64,000 bases of DNA from Neobacillus niacini (GCF_000759675.1 NZ_BAWM01000021.1:225950-289949), one strand, 5' to 3'. Positions 7,580 to 15,550 are shown, counted from the first letter of the stretch. Notes: generated by a model not told the origin, from the letters alone. Translations and numbers: made by a program.

Positions 7580-9025
7580 ATGTTAATTAAATATTTTTAT
7601 GATGAGAAATTGGCTCATGCCTCTTATTTGGTCGGGTGTCAAGCTAAGGGAGCTGCCATTGTGATTGACCCTTCCCGCGACGTCCATTCTTACTTGAATG
7701 CAGCGCAGGCCAATGGATTATCGATTACAGGTGTTACGGAGACACATATTCACGCCGATTATATTTCTGGTTCAAAGGAGCTGGCTTCCAAAACAGGGGC
7801 TAAACTTTATCTGTCAGATGAGGGGGATGCCGATTGGAAGTATCAGTTTTTCGATCAGTATGATTCCCAATTGCTCAAAGACGGGGATAGCTTTTCAATT
7901 GGGAAATTAACCTTTGAAGTTCTTCATACTCCAGGGCATACACCGGAACATATTTCATTTTTATTGACAGACGGCGGCGCAGCAGTCCAAGCTCCTATTG
8001 GCCTCTTTACAGGTGACTTTGTTTTTGCCGGAGATGTGGGCCGTCCTGACTTACTGGAAAAAGCTGCAGGTGTAAATGGTTCGGCCTATTCGTTGGCAAA
8101 AAAAATGTTTAAATCCTTGCAGCGATTTAAACAGCTCCCAGACTATTTACAAGTATGGGCGGCGCACGGAGCAGGGAGTGCATGCGGGAAATCACTGGGG
8201 GCAGTGCCTTCGACAACGGTTGGATATGAAAAGCTAGCTAACTGGGCGTTGCAATATGATGAGGAAGATCTATTTATCGAAGCATTACTTTCCGGGCAGC
8301 CTGAGGCGCCAAAATATTTCGGAATCATGAAACGACTAAATAAACAAGGGACGACCCTAATCGAAAATCTTGAGCCTGTCCTTCATGCACAAACTTCGTT
8401 AACCGTCGTTCAGGAATGGACCCAAAACGGTATTGTGGTGGATACCCGGCCGGCGAAGCAATTTGCGGAAAAACATATTGCGGGAACCATCAACCTACCC
8501 TACAATCAATCCTTTGTGACTTGGGCCGGATGGCTGCTTGAATATGATCAGCCGATCTATTTATTGGTAAGTGGGGAAGATGAAGCGAAAACGCTTAAAG
8601 CATTACGATCGATTGGACTTGATCAGGTTAAAGCTACAATGGATAGCACGTTCATTGAACAGCTCGAATGGAACGAAATGGATGTTGCGGATTATCAAGC
8701 AGTTGAACCGAAAGAGATTATGGATAAGCTTGATGAGTATTATGTCCTTGACGTTCGTCGTAACAGTGAATGGATGGCCGGGCATATCTCGCAGGCTCAC
8801 CATATCATGCTTGGACATCTAAAAGAAAGAATGAACGAGATTCATAGCGAAAAACCAATTCTTATAAATTGTAAATCAGGCGCAAGATCGGCGATTGCCG
8901 TTAGTCTATTGAAAGCAAATGGGTTTGACCGTGTCCTTAATTTAACAGGCGGGTTTGATAAATGGAAAAAAGAGAATAATAAAGCATTAAATTCCACGGA
9001 GCTTACTGCTAAAGGAAAAAGATGA
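7580..9025 (+). CDS. cstB: CstB-like persulfide dioxygenase-rhodanese fusion
   Basis: Cytoplasmic non-haem iron enzyme of 481 aa that oxidises low-molecular-weight persulfides and transfers sulfur. Domains: metallo-beta-lactamase-fold dioxygenase (about 1-245) with THIHAD (H56, H58, D60), HTPGH (H120), GDFVFAGDVGRPD (D146) and AHGAGSACG (H196, C202); a pseudo-rhodanese (about 265-365) with no catalytic cysteine in its SGEDEAK loop; and an active rhodanese (about 375-470) with loop CKSGARS (C431). This order is that of staphylococcal CstB, including a cysteine near residue 201. ATG 7580 follows AAAGGAG; GTG 7568 overlaps that site. It acts after SQR. Confidence 0.9.
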   Translation: MLIKYFYDEKLAHASYLVGCQAKGAAIVIDPSRDVHSYLNAAQANGLSITGVTETHIHADYISGSKELASKTGAKLYLSDEGDADWKYQFFDQYDSQLLKDGDSFSIGKLTFEVLHTPGHTPEHISFLLTDGGAAVQAPIGLFTGDFVFAGDVGRPDLLEKAAGVNGSAYSLAKKMFKSLQRFKQLPDYLQVWAAHGAGSACGKSLGAVPSTTVGYEKLANWALQYDEEDLFIEALLSGQPEAPKYFGIMKRLNKQGTTLIENLEPVLHAQTSLTVVQEWTQNGIVVDTRPAKQFAEKHIAGTINLPYNQSFVTWAGWLLEYDQPIYLLVSGEDEAKTLKALRSIGLDQVKATMDSTFIEQLEWNEMDVADYQAVEPKEIMDKLDEYYVLDVRRNSEWMAGHISQAHHIMLGHLKERMNEIHSEKPILINCKSGARSAIAVSLLKANGFDRVLNLTGGFDKWKKENNKALNSTELTAKGKR

Positions 9026-9088
9026 TAAGCCAACACCAATATTGCGATATTAACTAGCGCATCGTGGAATGTAAAAAGGAGTTATGGA

Positions 9089-9502
9089 ATGACAATTCTA
9101 CAATGGTTTCTCACAGTTGCCTCAGGCGGAATTATTGGCTTTACTTTAGGACTTATTGGCGGTGGTGGTTCCATTTTAGCAGTTCCTCTTTTGCTTTATG
9201 TGGTCGGGGTGAAAGACCCGCATATTGTTATCGGCAGTACAGCCCTTGCTGTTTCACTTAATGCCTTTTTGAATCTTATACCTCATTCACGTGCAGGCCA
9301 TGTTCATTGGAGACCGGCAATCGTATTTGCTATACCAGGTGTAGTTGGAGCCATATTTGGTTCTTATCTTGGCAAGCTTTTACCGAGCAAGCAATTGCTG
9401 TTTCTTTTTGCCTTACTTATGATTTTTATGGCCATTAAAATAATCCTGCCTAAAAAGACTGTAAAACAGGCAGTAAATACAGAAACAGAAGGTATGAGTT
9501 AA
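9089..9502 (+). CDS. TauE/SafE (TSUP) transporter, N-terminal half
   Basis: Membrane protein of 137 aa with three to four hydrophobic segments and the first TSUP repeat motif GLIGGGGSILAVPLL (about 22-36). TSUP proteins export sulfite, sulfide-related anions or organosulfonates and are normally about 250-270 aa with two such repeats. This frame ends at TAA 9500-9502 and the second repeat continues in the same frame from the adjacent ATG. GGAGTTATG-type initiation lies near 9080-9089. It sits in the sulfide operon, so export of a sulfur anion such as sulfite is the likely role. It is either a split gene or one half of a two-part transporter. Confidence 0.8.
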   Translation: MTILQWFLTVASGGIIGFTLGLIGGGGSILAVPLLLYVVGVKDPHIVIGSTALAVSLNAFLNLIPHSRAGHVHWRPAIVFAIPGVVGAIFGSYLGKLLPSKQLLFLFALLMIFMAIKIILPKKTVKQAVNTETEGMS

Positions 9503-9892
9503 ATGGATAAATTTAATGGAAAAAAATTAACCCTATTCGGTGTTATGACAGGAATGGCATCAGGCTTTTTTGGCATTGGCGGTGGGTTTTTGGTTGTTCC
9601 CTCCTTACTGGCAGCCACAAATATGGCTATCGTTGAAGCAATCGGTACATCCTTGTTTTCTGTAGGAACTTTTGGGCTCACAACGGCACTAAATTACAGC
9701 CTTTCTGGATTGGTTAATTGGTTCGTAGTGCTGGCACTTGTTTGCGGCGGATTTATAGGGGGGATCTTTGGTACGATCGTTGCAAAGCGTTTAAGCAAAC
9801 AACGACAAGCCCTTAATTATATTTTCTCTGCTGTTGTCATAACCGTAGCCATTTATATGATCATTAAAAATGCAGACGCCCTGAATTTATGA
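9503..9892 (+). CDS. TauE/SafE (TSUP) transporter, C-terminal half
   Basis: Membrane protein of 129 aa carrying the second TSUP repeat motif GFFGIGGGFLVVPSLL (about 21-36) and three to four hydrophobic segments. Its ATG directly follows, in frame, the TAA of the preceding half, so the two together make a normal 267-residue TSUP protein interrupted by one stop codon. A weak AGAAGG lies about 10 bases before the ATG, so translational coupling or reinitiation is possible. Confidence 0.78.
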   Translation: MDKFNGKKLTLFGVMTGMASGFFGIGGGFLVVPSLLAATNMAIVEAIGTSLFSVGTFGLTTALNYSLSGLVNWFVVLALVCGGFIGGIFGTIVAKRLSKQRQALNYIFSAVVITVAIYMIIKNADALNL

Positions 9893-9927
9893 ATCTGTAT
9901 TTGGTAGAGACAACCGAAAGGAATAGG

Positions 9928-9961
9928 TTTCACAATCATATTTTTCTAGTTTATTGTGAAA
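9928..9961. repeat. Inverted repeat before ridA, 9-bp perfect arms
   Basis: TTTCACAAT and ATTGTGAAA with a 16-bp AT-rich centre. It lies in the 144-bp gap after the TSUP gene. It could be an operator or a weak processing/terminator hairpin; no T run follows. Confidence 0.4.
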
Positions 9962-10036
9962 GTATAGCTAATTTCTATCATTTTCATGGTGGAAATATGA
10001 TAATTAAATTTATTTGAAAAAGGCGGAGTTCATACT

Positions 10037-10414
10037 ATGATGAAAGTTATCTCAACTAATAAAGCACCTCAAGCGATTGGACCATACTCGCAGGCTATTC
10101 GTGTGGATGGATTTCTATTTCTTTCGGGGCAGATCCCGTTGGATCCCGATACGGGAGGGGTAGTTGAAAAGGATATTAGACTTCAAACTCAACAGGTTTT
10201 AAAGAATATTCAGGGCATTTTAGAAGAGGAAGATTATTCACTTACTAATATCGTAAAAACGACTATTTTTATAAAAGATATGAATGATTTCCCTGTTATT
10301 AACGAAGAGTACAGTCAATTTATGCAGGGGCATAACCCTGCACGATCCACTGTGGAGGTAAGCCGTCTTCCTAAAGATGTGATGATCGAAATAGAGGCGA
10401 TCGCGAAGAAATAA
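10037..10414 (+). CDS. ridA: RidA family enamine/imine deaminase
   Basis: Small soluble protein of 125 aa of the YjgF/YER057c/UK114 family. It hydrolyses reactive enamines and imines such as 2-aminoacrylate to keto acid plus ammonia. Landmarks are NKAPQAIGPYSQAIR, LSGQIPLDP, the arginine of NPARSTVEV and the C-terminal MIEIEAIA. Two ATGs (10037, 10040) are possible after AAGGCGGAG. PatB-type lyases and cysteine desulfhydrases release 2-aminoacrylate, so its place beside those genes fits a detoxifying role in cyst(e)ine breakdown. Confidence 0.92.
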   Translation: MMKVISTNKAPQAIGPYSQAIRVDGFLFLSGQIPLDPDTGGVVEKDIRLQTQQVLKNIQGILEEEDYSLTNIVKTTIFIKDMNDFPVINEEYSQFMQGHNPARSTVEVSRLPKDVMIEIEAIAKK

Positions 10415-10818
10415 TTTTTGTAGTGATCAGCGATTCCTGAACATAGGTGATCTTTGGCCAATTTTTTAGTATCGAGTACTGCCTAAGTAATCTATGAAAC
10501 TTTACGATCGCATATAATTCCTTCTTCAAGACTCCTTGGCAGGGCTAAATGAAAGCGTTATCGTATCATTTTCTTTGGATCTTATGCTCCATTGCCGCCT
10601 TGTTTGTGATGTCGATCCCTAGATTACACGCACTTCTCTTTCTTCGGATGACCGTTACAACTATTCTTAGCCTAATGATTTTGTATACGGTAAAATGGCT
10701 TTTTAGTTTTTGTAATATTTTATCAATTTTGAAAATAATTTTATAAAATCGTAGGTACGGAATGTGACTTTGAGAATCGCGAGTAAGCAGATTCCTGCAG
10801 TATTTCAATTATGTATTC
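10415..10818. other. Intergenic stretch, no supported gene
   Basis: Between ridA and the terminator at 10819. An open frame at 10549-10746 would give a 65-aa hydrophobic peptide, but it has no ribosome binding site and ends in a low-complexity AT-rich stretch. Confidence 0.5.
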
Positions 10819-10863
10819 ATCCTTCCTTCCTTTACTTTTATGTACAGGGAAGGATTTTTTTTT
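10819..10863 (+). terminator. Rho-independent terminator
   Basis: ATCCTTCC and GGAAGGAT with a 21-base loop, then nine T. It probably ends the SQR-to-ridA transcript. Confidence 0.7.
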
Positions 10864-10879
10864 CGGATATGAGATGAAT

Positions 10880-10897
10880 TTTTTCGCATTTGCTAAG
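10880..10897. promoter_or_regulatory. Weak UAS-like element for the sigma-54 promoter at 11002
   Basis: TTTTTCGCATTTGCTAAG matches the copy A site (2853) at about 12 of 18 positions and ends exactly 107 bp before the GG of the -24 box. The sequence match alone would not be convincing; the shared distance is the argument. Confidence 0.4.
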
Positions 10898-10946
10898 ACT
10901 CCAGCAAAAGCAATGGGCTATTCCAATGAATAAAAATGATCAAACA

Positions 10947-10970
10947 GTGTTGTATCAACAAAAACAACAC
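10947..10970. repeat. Inverted repeat near the fourth sigma-54 promoter
   Basis: GTGTTGT and ACAACAC, perfect 7-bp arms with a 10-bp centre, 34 bp before the -24 GG. It may be a binding site for a second regulator. Confidence 0.4.
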
Positions 10971-11001
10971 CATTCCAGGGTGTTTAAGGTCAATTTTTAT
11001 T

Positions 11002-11019
11002 TTGGCATGATTTTTGCAA
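11002..11019 (+). promoter_or_regulatory. Sigma-54 promoter before the patB fragment and dioxygenase gene
   Basis: TTGGCATGATTTTTGCAA has GG at 11004-11005, GC at 11016-11017 and a 10-bp spacer. Confidence 0.82.
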
Positions 11020-11060
11020 TATAGTTTGGTGTAGTAGTTAACTAGTTAGCGGGATGCGAA

Positions 11061-11195
11061 ATGAATTACAACTTCGATCAGGAAATTAACCGGATGAAAA
11101 CAGCTTGCGAAAAGTGGGATGACCTTGAGACACGCTTTGGTGTGAAGGATGTCCTGCCCATGTGGGTGGCTGATATGGACTTTACAGGAAAGTAA
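11061..11195 (+). pseudogene. N-terminal fragment of a PatB/MalY-type C-S lyase (44 codons)
   Basis: The frame encodes a family N-terminus including VLPMWVADMDF, the hallmark opening of PatB/MalY enzymes, and stops at TAA 11193-11195 shortly after it. About 90 percent of the enzyme is missing. The fragment sits directly behind a sigma-54 promoter and 29 bases before the dioxygenase gene, so it may serve only as a translated leader. The complete homologue at the left edge of the window has its C-terminal part in view. Confidence 0.8.
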
Positions 11196-11224
11196 ACCAT
11201 ATAGAATATTGAGGAGGAATTAGG

Positions 11225-11806
11225 ATGGATTACGTAATTGAATATGATTTCAAAAATTTTGTTGATGATATGACTGTAATAGTGGAACAGAGTCAGAATG
11301 ATAAAGAATGTGTTGTGGAAGCGGAAAGGTTACTTGGTAAATTAATTCAATCCCAATCATGGCTTCCCGCTGAGAAGAGAAGGCCAAGTGATGAGGGATA
11401 CTCGCGGCATCCGTTGTATTGTGATCCAGAGGACCGTTTCGAAGTGATCGCGCTCGTTTGGAAGCCCGGCCAGAAGACCACTCTTCATGATCACGATGAT
11501 ACATGGGGAGCAGAAGGAGTTGTCGCGGGTCAGGTCAAAGTGACGAATTATATACGATTAGAGGAATTATCAGAGGGAAAAATTGTTAAGTTACAGCCTG
11601 CTGATTCCATCGTTGTAAACGAGCAGAATACTGGAAAGCTATTGCCTCCGGCAGACTGTCATATCCTGGAGGGGGTAGGCGATACACCTGCAATCACGAT
11701 CCATGTTTATGGAAAGCAATTGAGAAAATTTCGGGTTTTCACTCCGTTAGAAGAAGAAGGGCTATATCTTGCAGAAGAAAAGCATGTTGAATACTCCTCT
11801 GCTTAG
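11225..11806 (+). CDS. Cysteine dioxygenase-type cupin (thiol dioxygenase)
   Basis: Soluble non-haem iron dioxygenase of 193 aa that oxidises the thiol of cysteine or a related thiol acid to a sulfinate. The metal-binding cupin motif is LHDHDDTWGAEGVV (about residues 87-100) with the third histidine in AITIHVYG (about 158-165). The W-G after the HxH is more typical of the 3-mercaptopropionate/bacterial thiol dioxygenase branch than of Bacillus YubC, so the substrate is uncertain. GAGGAGG precedes the ATG at 11225. It is probably transcribed from the sigma-54 promoter at 11002 through the patB fragment, in line with oxidation of excess cysteine. Confidence 0.82.
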   Translation: MDYVIEYDFKNFVDDMTVIVEQSQNDKECVVEAERLLGKLIQSQSWLPAEKRRPSDEGYSRHPLYCDPEDRFEVIALVWKPGQKTTLHDHDDTWGAEGVVAGQVKVTNYIRLEELSEGKIVKLQPADSIVVNEQNTGKLLPPADCHILEGVGDTPAITIHVYGKQLRKFRVFTPLEEEGLYLAEEKHVEYSSA

Positions 11807-11889
11807 AATTGAATAAATAGAGAATGTGCGTTCCGTTAGGTCTCTACCTTAAAGGATCAGAATTAAAGCCGAAATTTATTATAGGTCAA

Positions 11890-11923
11890 GATAAAAAACG
11901 ATGAATCCTTTCCGTTTTTTATC
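11890..11923. repeat. Inverted repeat, 11-bp perfect arms
   Basis: GATAAAAAACG and CGTTTTTTATC with a 12-bp centre, downstream of the dioxygenase gene and just before a strong ribosome binding site. It is a weak terminator or operator candidate. Confidence 0.45.
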
Positions 11924-11943
11924 CGTGAAAGGAGAAGCTAAAA

Positions 11944-12054
11944 ATGCATCAAATGTGTAAAATAGGAGATTTCCTTTATTTGCTTATTCCAGAAAAGGGC
12001 CATATTGTTGAACAACACCTTCCAAGAAAAGTGGATATCTATTCTAAAGTTTAG
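11944..12054 (+). CDS. Possible small protein, 36 aa
   Basis: The frame from ATG 11944 to TAG 12054 has a good AAAGGAG site 10 bases upstream. The product contains GDFLYLLIPEKGHIVEQ and matches no family I recognise. It may be a remnant of a longer gene. The rest of the 11807-12120 gap holds only the inverted repeat at 11890. Confidence 0.3.
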   Translation: MHQMCKIGDFLYLLIPEKGHIVEQHLPRKVDIYSKV

Positions 12055-12120
12055 AAGACATTGTAAAGGTTTGTACATATACTAAGGGAAGGATATTTTA
12101 ATAAGAAAAGAAATTTCAAA

Positions 12121-12151
12121 TAAAAAACACGGGGTTCAACTCCCCCGTGTT
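12121..12151 (-). terminator. Rho-independent terminator of dsdA
   Basis: Read on the minus strand, AACACGGGG / CCCCGTGTT with a short loop is followed by six T. It lies just after the dsdA stop codon. Confidence 0.85.
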
Positions 12152-12160
12152 AAATTACTT

Positions 12161-13522
12161 CTATTTCTCCTTCTCCAACGTAACTTTCAATCCTTTTTGA
12201 TAATATTGTATCATCACTTCTTCCGGAACCATGCTTCCACCAGTCCCCCAAACAATATGAGTACTCTTACTCATTTTTTCCACTAAATTATGCTTCAATA
12301 AATAATCGATTCCCTCGTTATATAATTTAGTAGGTCCTATCATACCTGCTAGAGCAGAAGGTTCCAAATGAATTCCTTCTGTGTCGACTAATTCCTTTAA
12401 CATCTTATACAACTGTTCATCGCTAACCGTATAATTCCCACTTAATAAAGGTTCTATAACTTTACCTACAAACCCAGATGGTTTTCCCACAGCGAGTCCA
12501 TCAGCGTCTGTTACATTATCAATACCAACATCTTGTACAGAAACTTTATCATGAAGTCCAGTCATTAAACCAAGTAACATACATGGAGAGTGAGTAGGTT
12601 CGGCAAAGAAACAGTGAACATGATCTTGATACAATAACTTCAAACCAAAAGCTATGCCTCCGGGACCACCACCTACCCCACATGGGAGATAAACAAACAA
12701 AGGATGATTTTCATCTATTGTTATCTCTAACTCTTCTAACTGTTTTTCCAATCGAGACGCTGCAACTGCATATCCTAAAAATAGGTCATGAGAATTTTCA
12801 TCATCCACAAAATAACAGGTAGGGTCTCCATCTGCTTGTATTCTACCTTCCTCTACTGCTTTACTATAATCCGCTTCATATTCAACAACCTTAACATTTT
12901 TGCTTCGAAGTAAATCTTTTTTCCATTGTTTTGCATCTGCCGACATATGAACAGTCACATTAAATCCTAACTTTGCACTCATGATACCTATACTAAGCCC
13001 TAAATTTCCGGTGGAGCCTACTGCGATTGAATACTGTGAGAAGAAGTTTCGAAACCTATCACTATCTAGGATCGAATAGTCATCTTGAATCGTTAACAAT
13101 TGATGTTGAAGAGCCAATTCTTCTGCGTGTTTGAGGACTTCATAAATTCCTCCTCTTGCTTTTATAGACCCTGATATGGGAAGGTGACTATCGCACTTTA
13201 ACAATAATTTACCTAATATATATTGTTGCTCCTTCTGTTCTAAGGATTGCTTCATGGAAGGTATATCCACTAAAGGAGATTCTATGATACCATTCATCTT
13301 TTGTGTTTCTGGGAAAACCTTGGCTATATATGGAGCAAAACGATTCAATCTTTCCTCTGCATCACTTACATCCTCTTGAGTAAGAGGGAGTTTTTTAATT
13401 CCCGTTTGAAATTTTTCGATATTAGGATTGAGCCAAAATACTTCATCCAACGAAATAAGCTTATTTAGTAAGGGATATTGGTCTTTCCATGTTTGTATAT
13501 CTTTGTTTTCAAATTCCATCAT
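12161..13522 (-). CDS. dsdA: D-serine dehydratase (D-serine ammonia-lyase)
   Basis: PLP enzyme of 453 aa that converts D-serine to pyruvate and ammonia. Key segments are [17 protein letters not shown] with the PLP lysine near residue 121 (family lysine 118 in E. coli DsdA), [13 protein letters not shown], the phosphate-binding [14 protein letters not shown], and the C-terminal WGTGGSMVP. Length is normal. GGAGGAG precedes tandem ATG codons. The gene is divergent from an XRE-cupin regulator, with three palindromes between them, which suggests induced expression by D-serine or a related amino acid. It adds to the D-amino-acid theme at 35-46 kb. Confidence 0.95.
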   Translation of the reverse strand: MMEFENKDIQTWKDQYPLLNKLISLDEVFWLNPNIEKFQTGIKKLPLTQEDVSDAEERLNRFAPYIAKVFPETQKMNGIIESPLVDIPSMKQSLEQKEQQYILGKLLLKCDSHLPISGSIKARGGIYEVLKHAEELALQHQLLTIQDDYSILDSDRFRNFFSQYSIAVGSTGNLGLSIGIMSAKLGFNVTVHMSADAKQWKKDLLRSKNVKVVEYEADYSKAVEEGRIQADGDPTCYFVDDENSHDLFLGYAVAASRLEKQLEELEITIDENHPLFVYLPCGVGGGPGGIAFGLKLLYQDHVHCFFAEPTHSPCMLLGLMTGLHDKVSVQDVGIDNVTDADGLAVGKPSGFVGKVIEPLLSGNYTVSDEQLYKMLKELVDTEGIHLEPSALAGMIGPTKLYNEGIDYLLKHNLVEKMSKSTHIVWGTGGSMVPEEVMIQYYQKGLKVTLEKEK

Positions 13523-13587
13523 TTCTATACTCCTCCTAATCGACTTGTAACAAGTAATTAAATGAAATAAAATAAAATATAATAAGT

Positions 13588-13657
13588 GTTAAATAGAATT
13601 TAACATAAAACGAACAGATTGTTAAATGTTATTTAATTTGATTAAATAATATTTAAT
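13588..13657. promoter_or_regulatory. Three copies of a 17-bp palindrome (candidate operators)
   Basis: GTTAAATAGAATTTAAC (13588-13604), GTTAAATGTTATTTAAT (13621-13637) and ATTAAATAATATTTAAT (13641-13657) share the form RTTAAAT-N3-ATTTAAY. The starts are 33 and 20 bp apart, and all lie in the divergent dsdA/regulator intergenic region. Probable binding sites of the XRE-cupin protein. Confidence 0.65.
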
Positions 13658-13682
13658 GATATAGTTGGAGGAGTACGTAAAG

Positions 13683-14228
13683 ATGGAAAATATAGATATT
13701 GGTAAGAAGGTTGAAAAATACAGAAAAGCTAAAGGTTTAAGCAGCAGAGAATTAGCAAAGTTAGCTGAAATAACACCTTCAATGTTGAGCCAAATTGAAC
13801 GTGGATTAGCAAATCCCTCCATTCAGACTCTAAAGGTTTTAGCTAAAACTCTTGACGTTCCTACCTTTAGTTTTTTCATTGAAGAAACAAACACAGCTGA
13901 TTTAGTTGTTAGGTCTAATCAGCGGAAGAAAATGATCATTGAAAATTTATCTTATGAGCTAGTTTCACCTGATTTTACTGGAAATCTGGCGACAGCCATT
14001 ATGGATATTCCACCGAAGTCTGCTTCTTCTGAAAAACTTTTGGAACATAAAGGAGAAGAAGTTGCTTTTATTTTAGAGGGAAAAATTAAGCTGCATTTGA
14101 ATGAAGAAGAACACATATTAGAAGCTGGTGATAGTGTGAAAATACCAGCATATATGAAACATAAATGGGAAAACAATTTTAGTCAAAATGCTGTTGTGTT
14201 ATTTTCAGTTACCCCACCTACGTTTTAA
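13683..14228 (+). CDS. XRE-family transcriptional regulator with C-terminal cupin
   Basis: Soluble DNA-binding protein of 181 aa. ATG 13683 follows TGGAGGAG at 9-bp spacing. Residues about 7-62 are an HTH_3 domain (KVEKYRKAKGLSSRELAKLAEITPSMLSQIERG in pieces), and about 105-175 form a cupin_2 domain with HKGEEVAFILEGKIKLHLN and AGDSVKIPAYMKHKW. This architecture is common in regulators of amino-acid and polyamine catabolism. Divergent placement and the palindromes make dsdA and its own gene the likely targets. Confidence 0.88.
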   Translation: MENIDIGKKVEKYRKAKGLSSRELAKLAEITPSMLSQIERGLANPSIQTLKVLAKTLDVPTFSFFIEETNTADLVVRSNQRKKMIIENLSYELVSPDFTGNLATAIMDIPPKSASSEKLLEHKGEEVAFILEGKIKLHLNEEEHILEAGDSVKIPAYMKHKWENNFSQNAVVLFSVTPPTF

Positions 14229-14434
14229 TGTAGATAAATGTAAAGTGATCTTCCACAATCTGGCGCTTTAACAGTATACGGAGATACAAGGATGGGGAGA
14301 AATGGATTACAGGGGTGTAAAAAAGGATACAATGAAGAAGTAGCGTAACTATTCGAAATCATCTATAATTTAAACAGACACCTATTGTGGATAATCGCTT
14401 AAAAATATTCGTATTAAGAGAGGCGGTAAATGAT

Positions 14435-14860
14435 ATGGAAACATCTAAAAAAATCACAGTAGAAACAACTATTCAAGCACCAGTAGAAAAGGTATGGGAA
14501 TATTGGACAGAGCCAACTCATATTACAAAATGGAACTCAGCTTCAGATGACTGGCACACTCCCATTGCTGAGAATGATTTAAGAGCTGGAGGGAAATTCC
14601 ATTCAAGAATGGAAGCGAAAGATGGCAGTTTTGGTTTCGATTTTGGTGGAATTTATGATGAAGTGAAATTACATGAGGTGATTGCGTATACACTGGGTGA
14701 TGGAAGAAAAGTTAATATCACTTTTAAAGGTCAAGATAACGTAACCAAAGTAATCGAAACGTTTGATGCTGAAACTGAGAATTCAATTGAGTTACAGCAA
14801 CAAGGATGGCAGGCGATTCTAGATAATTTCAAAAAGTATGCAGAGCAAACAACATTTTAA
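14435..14860 (+). CDS. SRPBCC/AHSA1-domain protein
   Basis: Small soluble protein of 141 aa with the START/Bet v1-like fold of activator-of-Hsp90 ATPase homologues. It has the typical opening TVETTIQAPVEKVWEYWTEPTHITKWN and an ending GWQAILDNFKKY. ATG 14435 lies behind AGAGGCGG; an in-frame GTG at 14387 has no site. Such proteins bind small hydrophobic ligands, but the ligand here is unknown. It stands alone between a regulator and a hairpin. Confidence 0.85.
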   Translation: METSKKITVETTIQAPVEKVWEYWTEPTHITKWNSASDDWHTPIAENDLRAGGKFHSRMEAKDGSFGFDFGGIYDEVKLHEVIAYTLGDGRKVNITFKGQDNVTKVIETFDAETENSIELQQQGWQAILDNFKKYAEQTTF

Positions 14861-14883
14861 AAAAGCACTAAAATAAATTAATA

Positions 14884-14945
14884 AAGGTGTCTGTCGCCGA
14901 TGTGTTTACGAATGAACACACCCGGCGTCAGGCACCTTATTTTTA
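14884..14945. repeat. Long imperfect hairpin of a dispersed GTGCCTG-type element
   Basis: AAGGTGTCTGTCGCCG pairs with CGGCGTCAGGCACCTT over about 55 bp and is followed by ATTTTTATT, so it may also act as a terminator. Single-arm relatives containing GGTGCC or GTGCCTG occur at 34947, 46366 and 60546. Confidence 0.6.
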
Positions 14946-15042
14946 TTGCAAAATCCTCCAAGCCATCAAGCGTATTCTTGTATGGCAGGTTTTTCGATAA
15001 CAGCTGAGATATCGTTAAAGGTGTTTTTAAAGCATTGGGATT

Positions 15043-15489
15043 TTAAATATAGATTGGTAAATAAATCTCTACTTCTTCCTCACCATTTTCCATTGGATGA
15101 TAGGTTTCGATAATATGAGATTCAAGATCCCTTTTATACCCCTGGTCATCTGCCCACTTCAATAAAATGTTATGTAATTTACCAATATTATTTATTTTTC
15201 CCCTTGTAGTGACATAGTCCTGTGTCGTTTCAATATATTCCATCCCAACTGGAACTCTTTTTAGAGGTTCATTAACACTTACTCCTACATAATAGTAACC
15301 TTCCAGATGGTCGTCATCCCTTTTAGGTTCGAAAAGTGCTATTTCAGTACCCGAATGATTTTCAATTTCATCTAAACGATCTAGAAATTGTTGGGCAAGT
15401 TTTGGAATCTCAGTACCAAAATTAGCAAATGCTCCACTGCCATTTAGGCCCACAATTCTGAATGTTTTCTTAACTGTTTTACAATCCAT
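15043..15489 (-). CDS. GyrI-like / effector-binding domain protein
   Basis: Stand-alone small-molecule-binding domain of 148 aa of the AraC effector-binding (GyrI/SbmC) type. The predicted strands include YYYVGVSV and a C-terminal EEVEIYLPIYI ending typical of the fold. The start ATG at 15489 has GGAGG 7 bases before it; an upstream in-frame start at 15504 would include the binding site. It lacks a DNA-binding domain. Two further minus-strand small genes follow the same pattern upstream. Confidence 0.7.
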   Translation of the reverse strand: MDCKTVKKTFRIVGLNGSGAFANFGTEIPKLAQQFLDRLDEIENHSGTEIALFEPKRDDDHLEGYYYVGVSVNEPLKRVPVGMEYIETTQDYVTTRGKINNIGKLHNILLKWADDQGYKRDLESHIIETYHPMENGEEEVEIYLPIYI

Positions 15490-15550
15490 CAACAATCCTC
15501 CCAATGATTAATAATCACTTGTATTCTAGTTCTCTTCCATTATAAAAATT

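Noticed and set aside
10549..10746. Hydrophobic 65-codon frame after ridA
   Set aside because: No ribosome binding site, low-complexity AT-rich tail and no family; hydrophobicity follows from the T-rich composition.
11890..11923. Terminator of the thiol dioxygenase gene
   Set aside because: The hairpin has an A/T stem but no T run after it and is followed by a ribosome binding site, so it is listed only as an inverted repeat.
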